Assembly: GCF_014647035.1 (NCBI RefSeq)
Contig: NZ_BMOK01000005.1
Coordinates: forward strand, 209,407-273,406
Reading direction: 5' to 3'
Length of the DNA stretch: 64,000 nucleotides
Origin: Sporolactobacillus putidus
GTDB taxonomy: Bacteria > Bacillota > Bacilli > Bacillales > Sporolactobacillaceae
In this document: in pieces, positions 43,809 to 52,361 of the stretch
Layout of the letters: every line of letters begins with the position of its first letter
How positions within the stretch are numbered: position 1 is the first letter of the stretch
Notes under the pieces: generated by a model
The model's database searches: none
What the model saw: the letters and a program-made list of their open reading frames with translations, nothing else
What the model was told of the DNA's origin: nothing
Made by a program: the position numbers and the translations under genes

Positions 43809-43875
43809 AACTGGTTTGCGAATATATAGATATAGCTGAAAAAGCTGACAAAGAGGCAGAGTTCAGAGAAACAAA

Positions 43876-43925
43876 GTTCGGGACTCCCGAAGCCGGGACG
43901 AGCGGTATAACCGGATGTTTCGAAC
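43876..43925 (+). promoter_or_regulatory. Structured leader element before the DedA-like gene
   Basis: An outer stem GTTCG/CGAAC (43876-43880, 43921-43925) encloses two hairpins, CGGG-ACT-CCCG and CCGG/CGG around TATAAC. A possible promoter (TTGAAC-17-GATATA, 43806-43834) lies upstream. A direct repeat TTTGCCGGA occurs at 43938 and 43956. No terminator is seen, so any control would act on translation or stability. Confidence 0.35.
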
Positions 43926-44006
43926 GATTTACATACATTTGCCGGACAGGTTCATTTTGCCGGAGCCCCTTCTCTAAAGAAAGAGTAACAATCTGGAGGA
44001 TCGCTG

Positions 44007-45329
44007 ATGAGCACGCTTATGCACCTTTTAAACAATTATGGCTACTTGTGTTTGTTTTTTTCGCTTTTCATTGAAATGCTCGCGCTGCCGGTCCCTAATG
44101 AACTGCTGATGAGTTATGTGGGCTATCTGGCTTATCAGGGCAAGTTGAACTGGGGTGTTGCCGTCCTTTTCGGAACGCTCGGCTGTATCGCCGGAGTGAC
44201 CGTGACCTATTGGCTGGGCCGGCGGCTGGGTGCACCGTTTTTTTATAAGTACGGGCGCTACATCCATCTCCGGAAGGAAGGACTGGATAAATTTTCTCAA
44301 GTATTCGACCGGTACGGGAAAAGTCTTCTGCTCTTTTCAAGCTTTATTCCGGGCGTACGCCATGTCATTGGCTATATGTCCGGAATAACGAAAGTATCTT
44401 TCCGTTCGTATGCCATATTTTCCTACTTGGGTTATCTTATTTGGGTCCTGACGTTTATCATCCTTGGCAAGCTTCTCGGTCCGAGATATGAGCTGATTGC
44501 AACAGCATTCAAAAAATATTTCATCATACTGATCGCTGCCCTGTCTGTCCTTGTTATTCTTTATTACGTGATCCGGTACAATCGGAAATCCATCAAGCAC
44601 TGGACGATTGTCGCCTATAGGAGCCTTTTTACCAACTTTCAATCGCGGTTAAGGCTGAAGCTGCTTATTATGGGAGCCGCAATCGTTTTTGCCGTGCTGA
44701 ATTCCGTAATGTTCGGATTAACGGACGATTTTTTCCATCAGAAGTCGGTCATGTTTAACCAGAACTGGATCATGATTTTTTCGGCTGCCGTTTCACCGGG
44801 ATGGTATGCTTTTTTTGAAAAAACATTATTTCTTTCAAACATAGCGGCGATGATTGTGACCGGCATTCTGACCTGCGCTCTGATTCTGCTGCTCGGGAAA
44901 CAGAAAAAACTCGAAATACAGATGTTCTTTTTTATGACGGTGGGCGGCGTGCTGTTTGTCACCTATTTGCCTCAGCTTATTGGCAAGCTGATCGGTTCAG
45001 TGACATCGAGCGGCCTTCAGTTTGAACCGGACAGCCAGCTGATTATGGCCCTCGTTCTGTACGGTTATTTTATTTATTTGATTACAAGGTATTTGAAGAG
45101 GTATTGGGCTAAAATCGCAGCCAATCTGCTCGGATTCTGTCTTCTGATCGCGGCGGGGCTTGGTCCGCTTTATATGCAGTATCAGCTCCCGAGTGATCTG
45201 ATGACCGATTATATTTTATCGGGAATCTGGGTGAGCTTTATGATCATGTGCCTTGAATTCTGGAGGCTGATTCTGATTACTGACAGGCTCTCACACACTG
45301 AATGGGAACAGCGGACCCAGGAAAGGTGA
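44007..45329 (+). CDS. DedA (VTT) domain fused to a PAP2-like domain that lacks catalytic residues
   Basis: 440-residue membrane protein. Residues about 10-190 are a DedA/VTT domain (LPVPNELLMSYVGYLA, SSFIPGVRHVIGYMSGI), a family that flips phospholipids such as undecaprenyl phosphate or phosphatidylethanolamine. Residues about 215-425 have the helix pattern of a membrane PAP2 phosphatase, but where PAP2 has PSGH this reads PDSQ (about 341), and the R...H motif region reads LGPLYMQYQLPSDLMTDY (about 385), so Arg and His are gone. DedA-PAP2 fusions with an active phosphatase are known; here the second half is probably a pseudo-enzyme. GGAGG precedes the ATG. Confidence 0.85.
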   Translation: MSTLMHLLNNYGYLCLFFSLFIEMLALPVPNELLMSYVGYLAYQGKLNWGVAVLFGTLGCIAGVTVTYWLGRRLGAPFFYKYGRYIHLRKEGLDKFSQVFDRYGKSLLLFSSFIPGVRHVIGYMSGITKVSFRSYAIFSYLGYLIWVLTFIILGKLLGPRYELIATAFKKYFIILIAALSVLVILYYVIRYNRKSIKHWTIVAYRSLFTNFQSRLRLKLLIMGAAIVFAVLNSVMFGLTDDFFHQKSVMFNQNWIMIFSAAVSPGWYAFFEKTLFLSNIAAMIVTGILTCALILLLGKQKKLEIQMFFFMTVGGVLFVTYLPQLIGKLIGSVTSSGLQFEPDSQLIMALVLYGYFIYLITRYLKRYWAKIAANLLGFCLLIAAGLGPLYMQYQLPSDLMTDYILSGIWVSFMIMCLEFWRLILITDRLSHTEWEQRTQER

Positions 45330-45373
45330 AAAACGGAGATGCCGGGCATAGGCATGGCTGGGCATGAAAGAAA

Positions 45374-45406
45374 AAACGCAAGGGGACAATCGCACACCTT
45401 GCGTTT
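45374..45406. terminator. Bidirectional terminator between convergent genes
   Basis: AAACGCAAGG pairs with CCTTGCGTTT; A/T tracts on both sides. Serves the DedA-like gene and the glycosyltransferase gene. Confidence 0.88.
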
Positions 45407-45407
45407 C

Positions 45408-46565
45408 TTATGCAAACTGAATGGAACTGGCTGCTGATAAAAATTGGGCAATGGCGTTTGCCGCGTTCTCGGCAGACTTTCTTTGCTCCATGCTGTAAGG
45501 TTTCATATTGTTGCGCATGATATCCAGTGTCAGCGGATTGCTGAGAAGATCATTCAAGTGCTCAACAAGATCCGAGTGATTGTTGGTGGCTACTGAAATG
45601 CCCGACGACAGCAAAAACTGAGTATTGTCCGCTTCCTGTCCGCCGAGAGGCCTGTATATGATCATTGGAAGTTCGGACGCGATAGCTTCGGAAATGGTTA
45701 GTCCGCCGGGTTTCGTAATCAACAGATCGGCTATGGCCATCCACTCATTCATGTTGTGCACGAAGCCTTCCACCTGAATATCATGTTTTGCTGTCCGGCT
45801 GAATTGAGTAAATTGCTGAAAAATTTTTCGGTTCTGACCGCAGATAATCACAATCCGGACATCCGGCTCCATTTTGTCCAATTGTCTGAGAATCGGAAGG
45901 AAATGGCCGAATATACCGCCGCCGCCGCCCATCAAGAGCAGCACTTTCTGATGATAAGGAATATGATACTTTTCTTTTAATTCGTTCTTGTTTTGCAGCA
46001 CGGAAAACTTCGGATGAATCGGGATGCCGGTTATCATGATTTTTCTCGGATCAACTTTCATGTCAACCAGCATTTGCTTGACTTCACGAGAGGCGACGAG
46101 ATAACCGTCCGTATGCTGGTTCACCCAGGTGCTGTGAACGGAATAGTCGGTGATCACGGTCAGAAAGGGAACGGACGTAAACCATTCTGCCTGTTTGATA
46201 AGCGACATCATAACCGATGCGATAGGAAAAGTGCTGACAATCAGATCCGGATGCTCTTCTTCTAGGGCTGAAATCAGCCGATAGATACCGAACCGATTCA
46301 TTTTCTTGATCAGAGAAGACGCTATATTATTTTTTTGTGTTTTTTTATAGATGTAATGGTAAAGCGAAGGAAAATGAGTTACCCCGGATAGAAACGTGCG
46401 CTTTTCCAATGAATCAAGTTTTGGAGTCGCTAAGGAAGTCACATCCAATATGCGCGTACTGAATTGGGATGTATTTAAATCCAAGGCTTTTGCCAGTGCA
46501 TGAGCCGCCCGCTTATGACCGGCCCCATATGATCCAGTTAAAATGATCACTTTTGCAATAGCCAT
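45408..46565 (-). CDS. Diacylglycerol glycosyltransferase (MGDG synthase / UgtP family)
   Basis: 385-residue GT28-fold enzyme. The N-terminal MGDG_synth domain begins ILTGSYGAGHKRAAHALAKAL; the C-terminal sugar-nucleotide domain has LLMGGGGGIFG and the donor-binding KPGGLTISEAIASELPMI followed by PLGGQEADNT. UgtP-type enzymes transfer glucose from UDP-glucose to diacylglycerol, making the membrane glycolipids that also anchor lipoteichoic acid. GAGGTG precedes the ATG. Sugar and linkage are inferred. It converges on the DedA-like gene, possibly a functional pairing around membrane lipids. Confidence 0.92.
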   Translation of the reverse strand: MAIAKVIILTGSYGAGHKRAAHALAKALDLNTSQFSTRILDVTSLATPKLDSLEKRTFLSGVTHFPSLYHYIYKKTQKNNIASSLIKKMNRFGIYRLISALEEEHPDLIVSTFPIASVMMSLIKQAEWFTSVPFLTVITDYSVHSTWVNQHTDGYLVASREVKQMLVDMKVDPRKIMITGIPIHPKFSVLQNKNELKEKYHIPYHQKVLLLMGGGGGIFGHFLPILRQLDKMEPDVRIVIICGQNRKIFQQFTQFSRTAKHDIQVEGFVHNMNEWMAIADLLITKPGGLTISEAIASELPMIIYRPLGGQEADNTQFLLSSGISVATNNHSDLVEHLNDLLSNPLTLDIMRNNMKPYSMEQRKSAENAANAIAQFLSAASSIQFA

Positions 46566-47534
46566 GATCTAACACCTCGTCAGTTTAAAGTTCCTGTTAT
46601 TATATCCAACCTGTGAGCCGTTCAGTTTCAAGAATTCACGAAAAGAAAACGTTGTATAAAACGTGAAAATCCAATACTTCAATTATTCGTGCATTGACTT
46701 GGCTATGTGACTTTTTAATGACTCAGGCGAAGGACGGGGCCGCTTGCCGGGCCTCTGAATCAAACATATGCAGCCTTCCAAAGGCAAACGGCCGCTTCAG
46801 GATCATAGTTTCATCCTGCTGTATTCGCGGCACTAACCGGAAGACTCGGGAACGTATTCAGAACACGAGCGTTCTGCCGCATGTATCAATATACCCTTTG
46901 GAACGGACTGGTGCAAGCTTGCCGCGGAAGAGGCTCTGAAGAACATTATAAAACTTCTATTTTGAAATAAAAATGGAACAAATAGATTCAGAGAAACGAT
47001 TCGTACAATCCGAGAGAAGCATCTCCCTGACATGTTCGGTAAACGCAGTGCACCACTTACAGTATAAAGCAAACCATCAAAGCTTGTCTGCATCTTTTTC
47101 ATACCCCGATGACGTTTTAAGAATAGCAGAGAATACGATCCTTTAATTTTCTCCGTAAATTCGGCGACAGGCCCGGCTGCGCCGCCCTTCTTTCAATTTT
47201 TTCCGGTGGTAATATCTTTAATATTTCATCGTAAACGGTTTTCCTATATAATAACTTTTGAGATAAACCGTGATTAAATCGGTGCAGAATAGAAAACAGC
47301 CGTGAAGACATGCATCATGCCGGTCGACTGCTCTCCTGTATGGACAGCGGCGACAGCCCGGTGAAAATAATGATTCTTCAACCACTGACGGGTTCAGAAA
47401 AAAATACAAATAAAAACGGCGGGGCAGCCATATGCATAAGAACAGGCTGACCGTTGTCCCATGCCGGTTTCTCACTTGCCTCGCGGCTGATTGAGACATG
47501 ACTGATTTCTTTCATAAAAAAGAGGCGATGGCTG
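46566..47534. other. 969-bp stretch without a confident gene
   Basis: Short frames occur on both strands (for example 46694-46939 plus, 46833-47102 minus and 47117-47311 minus), but none has a good ribosome site or a recognised family. The minus frame at 47117-47311 has protein-like composition (YRKTVYDEILKILPPEK), so remnants of a decayed gene are possible. The first 100 bases should hold the glycosyltransferase promoter, and the last 100 that of the deacetylase. Confidence 0.35.
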
Positions 47535-48293
47535 ATGGATCGTTTGATACAGACAGCTTGGACAGTTTTTCTTATACTTTTGATTATGTTTGCTCTATAT
47601 AGTATTATCCCGACCCTATCGATGCGCTCGTTTTTTTTCAGAGGTTCTGCCAGAAAAAAAAACAGCCGCGGAAAGGAAATGGTTTGCCTGACGTTTGACG
47701 ATGGTCCGGATGCCCGGTACACGGCACAGCTGCTTGACGTTCTGAAAAAAAATCAAGTGCGGGCAACTTTTTTCGTCGTGGGAGAAAGGGCGCTGAAAAA
47801 CCCTGTTCTGGTTAAAAGAATGAAGAGTGAGGGACATTTAATCGGCATTCATCACTACAGTCATCTCAGCAACTGGTTCCTTACGCCGAACGGGACAAGA
47901 AAACAATGCAGGCGTGCTGCGGATGCCGTTGCATCGATTACCGGAGACCGGCCGGTTTACTACCGCCCGCCGTGGGGCCATATCAACCTGTTTCTGCCTT
48001 TCACATCGGGAGGTCTGCGGGTCGTTTTGTGGTCGGCCATTCTTGGCGACTGGCGCGAGGCTCTTGGGAAGGAACGCCTGAAAAAAAGAATTCTGAAACA
48101 TATGCGCGACGGTGCGGTGATCTGTCTGCACGATAATGGCGAGAATCCCGGCGCGGACCGCGATGCACCGACAAATACGATTGCGGCTTTGAAAGAGATT
48201 CTTCCGGACGCCCGGCATCGGTATGATTTTGTGACGGTCGACGAGTTGTATGAGCGGGAGCATGCCAACCGGAGAAACAAGAAACTTTCTTAA
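47535..48293 (+). CDS. Polysaccharide deacetylase (NodB family), membrane-anchored
   Basis: 252-residue protein with an N-terminal membrane helix (WTVFLILLIMFALYSII), so the catalytic part faces outward. NodB motifs: LTFDDGPD (general base Asp and metal Asp), HHYSH (metal His pair), RPPWG, and ICLHDNG (catalytic His). Substrates in the family are peptidoglycan GlcNAc or MurNAc, chitin or exopolysaccharide; this one cannot be assigned. Loss of acetyl groups from peptidoglycan raises lysozyme resistance. The ribosome site GAGGCG is before ATG 47535; ATG 47527 is out of frame. Confidence 0.92.
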   Translation: MDRLIQTAWTVFLILLIMFALYSIIPTLSMRSFFFRGSARKKNSRGKEMVCLTFDDGPDARYTAQLLDVLKKNQVRATFFVVGERALKNPVLVKRMKSEGHLIGIHHYSHLSNWFLTPNGTRKQCRRAADAVASITGDRPVYYRPPWGHINLFLPFTSGGLRVVLWSAILGDWREALGKERLKKRILKHMRDGAVICLHDNGENPGADRDAPTNTIAALKEILPDARHRYDFVTVDELYEREHANRRNKKLS

Positions 48294-48357
48294 GAGGCAG
48301 CCGAATTCGCCGGAAGTTTTAGGCAAATTATAAAATTCGGATCAAAGAGGTGTTCTG

Positions 48358-49104
48358 ATGTCCAGTAAGAAAAAAGAGTTCCTAAAAGCGGACAAAGATC
48401 TTGAAAGCGGAAATAGAAAGAGACGTATCGTTGTCTTCAGTTCGGTGATTGTGATTGTGCTTATCGCCGCAGTCATCGTCATGATCTATCAGGGTCAGCT
48501 GGCACGTGAAGAGAAACCTCAGAAGAAGCAGGCGACTCATCGTACGGAACAGGCGACTGGCATCAATTACAATGGACAGCCCTTCATAGGAAGCACCAAT
48601 GCTCCGGTCAAAGTCGTCGAATTCGCGGATTATCGATGCCCTTACTGCAAACAGTTCGAAGATAACGTCGTACCGCAGCTTGAAAAGAACTACATTGAAA
48701 CGAATAAAGTCAGTCTTTACTATATCAATTATACGATTCTTGGGCCGGGCTCCTTGCTTGCGGCCAATGCCGCGGAAGAAGTTTTCCGCCAGAATCCGAA
48801 AGCCTTCTGGGCCTTTCACGATGCCCTGTTCAAGGCGCAGGGTGACGAAAAAACCGAATGGGTGACCAAGCAGCTGCTGACCGACATTGCAAAACAGACC
48901 GTTCCGTCTCTTGACCTGAAGGCATTTCAGAACGCTCTGGACACAGCATCGAATAAAAATGCGGTTGCAAGGGATAATCAAATGGCCGAGGAACTCGGTG
49001 TCCCCGGGACGCCGACTGTTTTTGTAAACGGCACGATGATCGATGGGGCACAGGATTACGCTGTTTTAAAACAGGCAATTGATCAGGCGCTGAATAAAAA
49101 ATGA
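48358..49104 (+). CDS. bdbD: DsbA-like thiol-disulfide oxidoreductase (BdbD type)
   Basis: 248-residue protein with one N-terminal membrane anchor (about 23-44) and an extracytoplasmic thioredoxin-like domain. The active site is CPYC near residues 94-97 (FADYRCPYCKQF), and the cis-Pro loop is GTPTVFVNG. BdbD oxidises secreted proteins and is recycled by BdbC, a DsbB-like membrane protein; no bdbC is adjacent, so the partner lies elsewhere. AGAGGTG precedes the ATG. Confidence 0.9.
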   Translation: MSSKKKEFLKADKDLESGNRKRRIVVFSSVIVIVLIAAVIVMIYQGQLAREEKPQKKQATHRTEQATGINYNGQPFIGSTNAPVKVVEFADYRCPYCKQFEDNVVPQLEKNYIETNKVSLYYINYTILGPGSLLAANAAEEVFRQNPKAFWAFHDALFKAQGDEKTEWVTKQLLTDIAKQTVPSLDLKAFQNALDTASNKNAVARDNQMAEELGVPGTPTVFVNGTMIDGAQDYAVLKQAIDQALNKK

Positions 49105-49222
49105 TCGACACTTGATGACCGGTTATGAAGAGATGGATGTCCTGTCATCTGATTGTAAAGTATGCGATCCTGCCTATTGTCATATTAGTAAAAGAGACTA
49201 TGAACGATAGGGGGAGACATTC

Positions 49223-50167
49223 ATGTATTATGGGAACGCAATGGCGAAAAGCGTGGCCGTTGCCGCAACATTCACCTCTTCTTTCTTACTGCTGCCTCAG
49301 TATGCCGCTGCACATTTAATCAGTGACGACGGTTTGATCCATAAGGGAATGCAAAGCGAGGACGTTAAAACCGTCCAGACGATTTTGAAAGCAACGGGGG
49401 ATTACCCGCTGAGGCCGACCGGCTATTTCGGCAGTGTGACAGAAAAATCCGTAAAACAATTTCAGGTGAGGAACGGATTGACCGCAGACGGATTGGTTGG
49501 GGAACAGACGAAACAGGCGCTCGCTGCTCTGATTCACAAAAACATCGGCCTTCTTGCCAAAGGATCGCAAGGAGAGTATGTCAAAAGTCTTCAGCAATAT
49601 CTGGACCGGTTCGGCTTCTACAGCGGATCGATCGACGGTTACTTCGGGTCGATTACCGAGCAGGCGGTCGTTACATTGCAGAGGAACACGAACATTGAGG
49701 TCGACGGCATCGTCGGGCCTCAGACATGGGGAAGCATAGAGAAGCTGGATGAAGAGCGGTACACGGCTGAAAGCGAAAGCCTGCCCCGGCGGCAGGTGCA
49801 ACAGCATCAGGTTCCTTCAGTACGTACCGTTGTCCAAGGCGCAGCTTCAGCCCCCGACGCAAAACCAGTCACAGCGGTAAAAGAATTTTATGCAAACAGC
49901 ACGGCTTACACGGCGAGTTGTTCCGGATGCTCGGGAATAACGGCAACGGGCATCAACCTTATGAACAATCCGAACGCAAAGGTTGTTGCCGTCGACCCTT
50001 CTGTCGTACCTCTTGGCACCAAGTTATATGTAGAGGGTTACGGCTACGCGGTGGCCGGAGATACAGGCGGAGCAATCAAGGGACTGAGAATCGACGTTTT
50101 TTTCAACAGCAATACTGAAGCGCTGCAATGGGGAAGACGCACCGTGAAGGTTCAGGTGCTTCAATAA
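49223..50167 (+). CDS. Secreted wall protein with two peptidoglycan-binding repeats and a 3D domain
   Basis: 314 residues: signal peptide (to about AAAH, residue 31), two PG_binding_1 repeats (about 38-95 and 108-165, each with YFGSVTEKSVKQFQ or YFGSITEQAVVTLQ), a Gln/Ser-rich linker, and a C-terminal 3D domain (STAYTASC ... GDTGGAIKG ... RIDVFF) with the three Asp residues that name it. The 3D fold is shared with lytic transglycosylases such as MltA and with YocH, so it may cut glycan strands or act as a resuscitation-type factor. A perfect 14-bp terminator follows. Confidence 0.92.
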   Translation: MYYGNAMAKSVAVAATFTSSFLLLPQYAAAHLISDDGLIHKGMQSEDVKTVQTILKATGDYPLRPTGYFGSVTEKSVKQFQVRNGLTADGLVGEQTKQALAALIHKNIGLLAKGSQGEYVKSLQQYLDRFGFYSGSIDGYFGSITEQAVVTLQRNTNIEVDGIVGPQTWGSIEKLDEERYTAESESLPRRQVQQHQVPSVRTVVQGAASAPDAKPVTAVKEFYANSTAYTASCSGCSGITATGINLMNNPNAKVVAVDPSVVPLGTKLYVEGYGYAVAGDTGGAIKGLRIDVFFNSNTEALQWGRRTVKVQVLQ

Positions 50168-50216
50168 TTCAGCCGGGAGGGCGCAAGCATAAAGCACCCT
50201 TCAAACATCTAAACTG

Positions 50217-50266
50217 CACTCTATAGAGCAGACACTTCGAAAGAGTTTGCTCTATAGAGTGTTTTC
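50217..50266. terminator. Terminator with perfect 14-bp stem
   Basis: CACTCTATAGAGCA (50217-50230) and TGCTCTATAGAGTG (50248-50261) are exact complements, followed by TTTTC. Each arm itself contains the palindrome CTATAG. Confidence 0.85.
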
Positions 50267-50274
50267 ATACGATT

Positions 50275-50354
50275 GAGAAGGTATAAAATTTTTAAGGCAT
50301 ATAGTGTAAGCGGCCGAACATAAGCGCCGCGTCCTGTGGCACATTCGGCATTAG
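50275..50354 (-). repeat. Dispersed palindromic element, partial copy D (inverted)
   Basis: The reverse complement reads CTAATGCCGAATGTGCCACA, GGACGCGGCGCTTATGTTCG and GCCGCTTACACTATA, then TTAAAAATTTTATACC: the core and AT-rich end of copies A to C. The distal hairpin part is missing or unrecognisable. Lies before comFB. Confidence 0.75.
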
Positions 50355-50519
50355 TCTCTCGATCAGAGGCCGCGCGTACGATAAGCGAGAGCCCCAATGA
50401 ACAAATGAATGGTGCATCCCGTAACATCTGTCCTTGAGCGCTTCTGCATTCTGTGCTACCATTTTCTTCAATAATAAAGATCTGAAGCTGAATTCAGTTC
50501 CTGAAAGAAGGATAGGGCC

Positions 50520-50786
50520 ATGATCATCCACAATATGATGGAAGACGCGGTTAAAGATATCCTGGAGAAGCAATGGGGAAATTTGTCCATATCGTGCTAT
50601 TGCTCAGAATGCAAAATGGATGTGCTGGCAATGAGCCTAAACCGGCTGAAACCCCATTATATCAGAAATCGGGCCGGCATGATGTACACCAAGGCGAATC
50701 TGATGACCGAGCAATCCAGAGCGACCATACTTACGGCAATTGTTGAGAGTTCGAAAGTCGTTTCCGCCCATCCCTGCCATCGCTGA
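50520..50786 (+). CDS. comFB: ComFB-like late competence protein
   Basis: 88-residue protein of the ComFB family. The Cys set in ISCYCSECKMDVLAMSLNRL, with further polar ligands, fits a small zinc site; in B. subtilis comFB lies between comFA (helicase) and comFC, but here it stands alone without either. In other bacteria ComFB-like proteins bind c-di-GMP or c-di-AMP, which makes an orphan copy notable. ATG 50520 lies after GAAAGAAGGATAGGGCC. A hairpin terminator follows at 50925. Confidence 0.82.
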   Translation: MIIHNMMEDAVKDILEKQWGNLSISCYCSECKMDVLAMSLNRLKPHYIRNRAGMMYTKANLMTEQSRATILTAIVESSKVVSAHPCHR

Positions 50787-50924
50787 ATAGAACGGCCAGA
50801 ATCGATAAAAAGAAAAGCCCCGCCGTGCCCTTGCCTAGCGGAGCGCCGATGTTATGTTGAAAAAAGGAGCTGTTCATCCGGAATGAAACGGATGACTTGC
50901 GAGTCCTGCGGCATTCAGTCGTTT

Positions 50925-50964
50925 AAAAGACAACCCGGCCACAACGGGACCAGGTTGTCTTTTA
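50925..50964. terminator. Hairpin terminator between comFB and ferredoxin genes
   Basis: AAAAGACAACC pairs exactly with GGTTGTCTTTT, with an inner CCCG/CGGG. The bases 50787-50924 show no gene. Confidence 0.8.
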
Positions 50965-51000
50965 CAAATTAGTAAAGTATAAAGAAATTAGGGATGTCCG

Positions 51001-51041
51001 GTATAAGAAAAACTAAGGCTTAGCCGAGCCTTAGTTTTTCA
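51001..51041 (-). repeat. Short palindromic element (copy F) acting as ferredoxin terminator
   Basis: AAAAACTAAGGCT and its exact complement AGCCTTAGTTTTT around TAGCCG; on the minus strand it is directly after the ferredoxin stop and is followed by TTTTTCTT. Shares AAGAAAAACT and GCCTTAGTTTTTC with copy E at 3505. Confidence 0.85.
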
Positions 51042-51281
51042 TTATCTGTTTTTGAAAAAGTCGCGGTTAAGCTGAATATATTTCTGCTCGCTCTCGGGAA
51101 CCTCGTCTTCCGGATAAATAGCTTCGACCGGACAAACAGCCTCACAGGCACCGCAATCGATGCAGACGTCGGGATCGATATACATCTGTTTTTCACCTTC
51201 AACGATGCAATCAACCGGGCATGTTTCAATACATTCACCAGCTTTTTCATTCTGACAAGCCGAAGTAATGACAAAAGCCAT
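51042..51281 (-). CDS. fdx: Ferredoxin, Bacillus 4Fe/7Fe type
   Basis: 79-residue electron carrier. Two iron-sulfur binding regions are seen: CQNEKAGECIETCPVDC and CIDCGACEAVCPVEAI, the latter a full CxxCxxCxxxCP set. The pattern matches Bacillus ferredoxins that hold one 4Fe-4S and one 3Fe-4S cluster. The start is ATG 51281 (MAFVITSAC) with AAGGGAGA upstream; the longer frame to 51356 runs into the promoter. The C-terminus KYIQLNRDFFKN is family-typical. Partner enzymes are not in the window. Confidence 0.95.
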   Translation of the reverse strand: MAFVITSACQNEKAGECIETCPVDCIVEGEKQMYIDPDVCIDCGACEAVCPVEAIYPEDEVPESEQKYIQLNRDFFKNR

Positions 51282-51327
51282 AAAATAATCTCCCTTCAAA
51301 ATAAAAAATTGCTGAGCCACTGTCCTA

Positions 51328-51356
51328 AGTATGACGAAATTCCGGGTGAAATTCAA
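51328..51356 (-). promoter_or_regulatory. Sigma-A promoter of ferredoxin gene
   Basis: Minus strand: TTGAAT (51356-51351), 17 bases, CATACT (51333-51328), some 45 bases before the start. Confidence 0.7.
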
Positions 51357-51405
51357 TCATCCGAAGAGAAACTCAGTGATATATTTTTCGTTTCCTGAAA
51401 CCCGT

Positions 51406-52020
51406 TTATCGGGTCGGCGCGTTCATGAACAGAACCGGTCCGAGCAAAAATCCCGAGAGAAACCCGGTAAAGTGTCCAAGCACATCGACATTGGGATCAG
51501 CAAACGAACTGATCATACCGATGATGATCATGACGATAATGACCATCCGGTCCTGCCGGGAGACCAGATAACCACGGAAAATGGTCAGATAAAGATAGAT
51601 GCCCAGTAATCCGAACACTGCTGCGCTCGCGCCGTAATGGCTGAAACCTGGCGATTCCAGAAACAGAGCAGCCACGTTGCTAATGATGCCCGTTCCCAGA
51701 AATGCGATCAAGAACCGCCATCTTCCGAGCATGGCTTCAAGCGCAGGGGCGAAAATCAGAATTGAAAAAGCATTGAAAAGTATGTGAGAAAAGGTGATGT
51801 GCAGAAAAATGGGCGTGATCAGTTCCCACCAGGCCCCTTGCATAATGGCAGCATTTGATCCTACTAAAGATTGGAAAATTTGGTAGGCGAAAAACGGTGC
51901 GGTTTTCCACGTCCCTGTAATTAAAAGCATCAGATAAACCGCTATGTCGACCGCCAGAATAAGAGAAGTGACAGGATACTGCTTCAGAAAAAATTTAAAC
52001 GGTTCGTTTCGGATAAACAA
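51406..52020 (-). CDS. Rhomboid family intramembrane serine protease
   Basis: 204-residue protein with six or seven helices. Catalytic Ser in HYGASAAVFGLLG (GxSA/G motif) and His in LGHFTGFLSGFLLG; HITFSHILFN in helix 2 is also typical. TTG 52020 gives MFIRNEPFKFFL, matching the start of B. subtilis YdcA, with AAGGAGG 11 bases upstream; the frame to 52173 runs into repeat copy B. It is divergent from acpS, as ydcA is placed next to acpS in B. subtilis. Substrates unknown. Confidence 0.92.
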   Translation of the reverse strand: MFIRNEPFKFFLKQYPVTSLILAVDIAVYLMLLITGTWKTAPFFAYQIFQSLVGSNAAIMQGAWWELITPIFLHITFSHILFNAFSILIFAPALEAMLGRWRFLIAFLGTGIISNVAALFLESPGFSHYGASAAVFGLLGIYLYLTIFRGYLVSRQDRMVIIVMIIIGMISSFADPNVDVLGHFTGFLSGFLLGPVLFMNAPTR

Positions 52021-52094
52021 GCCTCGGGCGACCTCCTTAAAAAAATGATCTTCAATTAAGTATAGGGTAAAATAGACCACAAGTGGTAGTGATG

Positions 52095-52248
52095 TTAGAA
52101 AACTTGGCGAAGTCAAACCCTGGCGCAGGCTGAGCCTTAGTTGCGGAGGCCAGGGCGGCCTAATGCCGAACATGCCGCAGGACGCGGCGATCTGTTCGGT
52201 CGCTTATACTATAATCCTTTAAAAATTTATACCTTTTTATAGTATAAA
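52095..52248 (+). repeat. Dispersed palindromic element, full copy B
   Basis: 154 bp, about nine in ten bases the same as copy A: TTAGAAAACTTGGCGAAG, GGCTGAGCCTTAGTTG, GCCAGGGCGGCCTAATGCCG, GGACGCGGCGATCTGTTCGG, and the AT-rich end TTATACTATAATCC ... TTATAGTATAAAG. Lies between the divergent rhomboid and acpS genes, so it fills their shared promoter region. Confidence 0.88.
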
Positions 52249-52361
52249 GAATACGCCTGCCGGCAAGAGGCAGAGAACCTTGGCCGGACTTTGGCGGAGT
52301 GCCGAAGCCGCGTCCAGGTCTCCGGCTGAATCAAAAACGTTTTAAATTGCGGAGGACAGAA

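Noticed and set aside
52021-52173. Extension of the rhomboid protease
   Set aside because: Runs into repeat copy B; the family start matches TTG 52020.
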